Positions 5,537-5,916 of a stretch of DNA of 5,916 nt are shown piece by piece. The DNA is taken from assembly GCA_007118235.1 (NCBI GenBank), contig SKRY01000044.1, forward strand, positions 1 through 5,916, written 5' to 3'. The notes below the pieces were generated by a model. The model saw only the letters and a list, made by a program, of their open reading frames with translations. It searched no databases and was not told the DNA's origin. Origin of the DNA: Candidatus Hydrogenedentota bacterium (GTDB lineage: Bacteria; Hydrogenedentota; Hydrogenedentia; Hydrogenedentales; SLHB01). Numbering within the stretch: position 1 is the stretch's first letter; every line of letters begins with the position of its first letter. Both the position numbers and the translations under genes were made by a program.

Positions 5537-5916
5537 ATGTACGTCACGAGCAAGCTGGCGAATCCGTTGAATATCGGCCGGTGGTCCCGGCTGACTGTGA
5601 TGGCGGCGATGATGCTGGGCGTTGCGCTGTCGAGCGCGAATGCCGGCGCCGACATGGACGAACGGCTGACCGCCATCGGGAAACCCGCCGAGGGAGCGGT
5701 CGAGGCGTTCTTGGGCGAACCGCTGTTCGACAAGCGCGTGATCTTTGAAGAAGGCGATCACGTACGGGAACCGTATCTCGCCGTCGCCTTGGATGGGACC
5801 GTCTTGGTGGTGCGGAACCAAGAGGGGCACATGCGGCGCAGTGAGGATGGCGGCCAGACCTGGAGCAATATTTTGGAAGTCCCGATTGGTTTCCGCGATA
5901 CCAACATGATCGTGGA
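5537..5916 (+). CDS. Secreted BNR/Asp-box sialidase-like protein, 3' truncated
   Basis: 126 complete codons are present before the window ends. Residues 1-38 look like a Sec signal peptide: basic n-region with R15 and R18, hydrophobic LTVMAAMMLGVAL (19-31), and small residues up to about ANA|G (36/37) or NAGA|D. Residues 76-79, VREP, followed by YLAVALDGTVLVV, align with the FRIP region of sialidases, where the arginine belongs to the substrate carboxylate triad. SEDGGQTW (102-109) is an exact Asp-box (S-x-D-x-G-x-T-W), the BNR repeat of the six-bladed beta-propeller. The family includes exo-alpha-sialidases and many propellers acting on other glycans or with no known enzyme activity, so sialidase chemistry is not proven. 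The rest of the propeller, including the other triad arginines and the nucleophile tyrosine, is beyond the edge. It has its own promoter candidate after the oxidoreductase terminator. Confidence 0.82.
   Translation, partial: MYVTSKLANPLNIGRWSRLTVMAAMMLGVALSSANAGADMDERLTAIGKPAEGAVEAFLGEPLFDKRVIFEEGDHVREPYLAVALDGTVLVVRNQEGHMRRSEDGGQTWSNILEVPIGFRDTNMIV

Overview
The window is GC-rich (about 60% by eye) and reads like a carbohydrate-degradation neighbourhood from a Gram-negative heterotroph. The gene mix is a pectin-lyase-fold beta-helix protein with a GDGG(A)LY-type head, an RNRPEDVG-type MFS transporter, a Tat-exported Gfo/Idh/MocA oxidoreductase and a sialidase-like BNR protein. I associate this mix with Planctomycetota, Hydrogenedentota, Lentisphaerota and Verrucomicrobiota. 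The taxon is inferred from family flavour only; there is no rRNA or marker gene here.

Layout: (1) positions 2-2224, + strand, hold the C-terminal 740 residues of a beta-helix protein whose start lies before the window. (2) A 15-pair hairpin sits between the two converging genes and overlaps the stop codon of the second. (3) Positions 2259-3578, - strand, encode a complete 12-helix MFS permease whose start codon is ambiguous (TTG at 3578 or ATG at 3470). (4) A 518-base divergent intergenic region holds several inverted repeats, including an orphan terminator-like hairpin, and ends in a near-perfect Shine-Dalgarno sequence. (5) Positions 4097-5392, + strand, encode the Tat-signal oxidoreductase, complete. 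(6) Positions 5393-5536 hold two abutting hairpins (the second a likely terminator), followed at once by a perfect TATAAT -10 box. (7) From 5537 to the right edge is the start of a secreted BNR/Asp-box sialidase-like protein, cut by the window end.

Working model (inference): the beta-helix and BNR proteins act outside the cytoplasm on glycans, the Tat-exported oxidoreductase acts on a sugar or sugar derivative in the periplasm, and the MFS permease moves a small, probably anionic or organic-acid-like, product. The genes are not one operon: orientation changes twice, and a terminator plus promoter separate the two right-hand genes. No mobile element, CRISPR array, tRNA or rRNA is visible. I found no convincing wholly new system. 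The most checkable oddities are the degenerate NAD-binding loop of the oxidoreductase, the MFS start, and the structured intergenic DNA.
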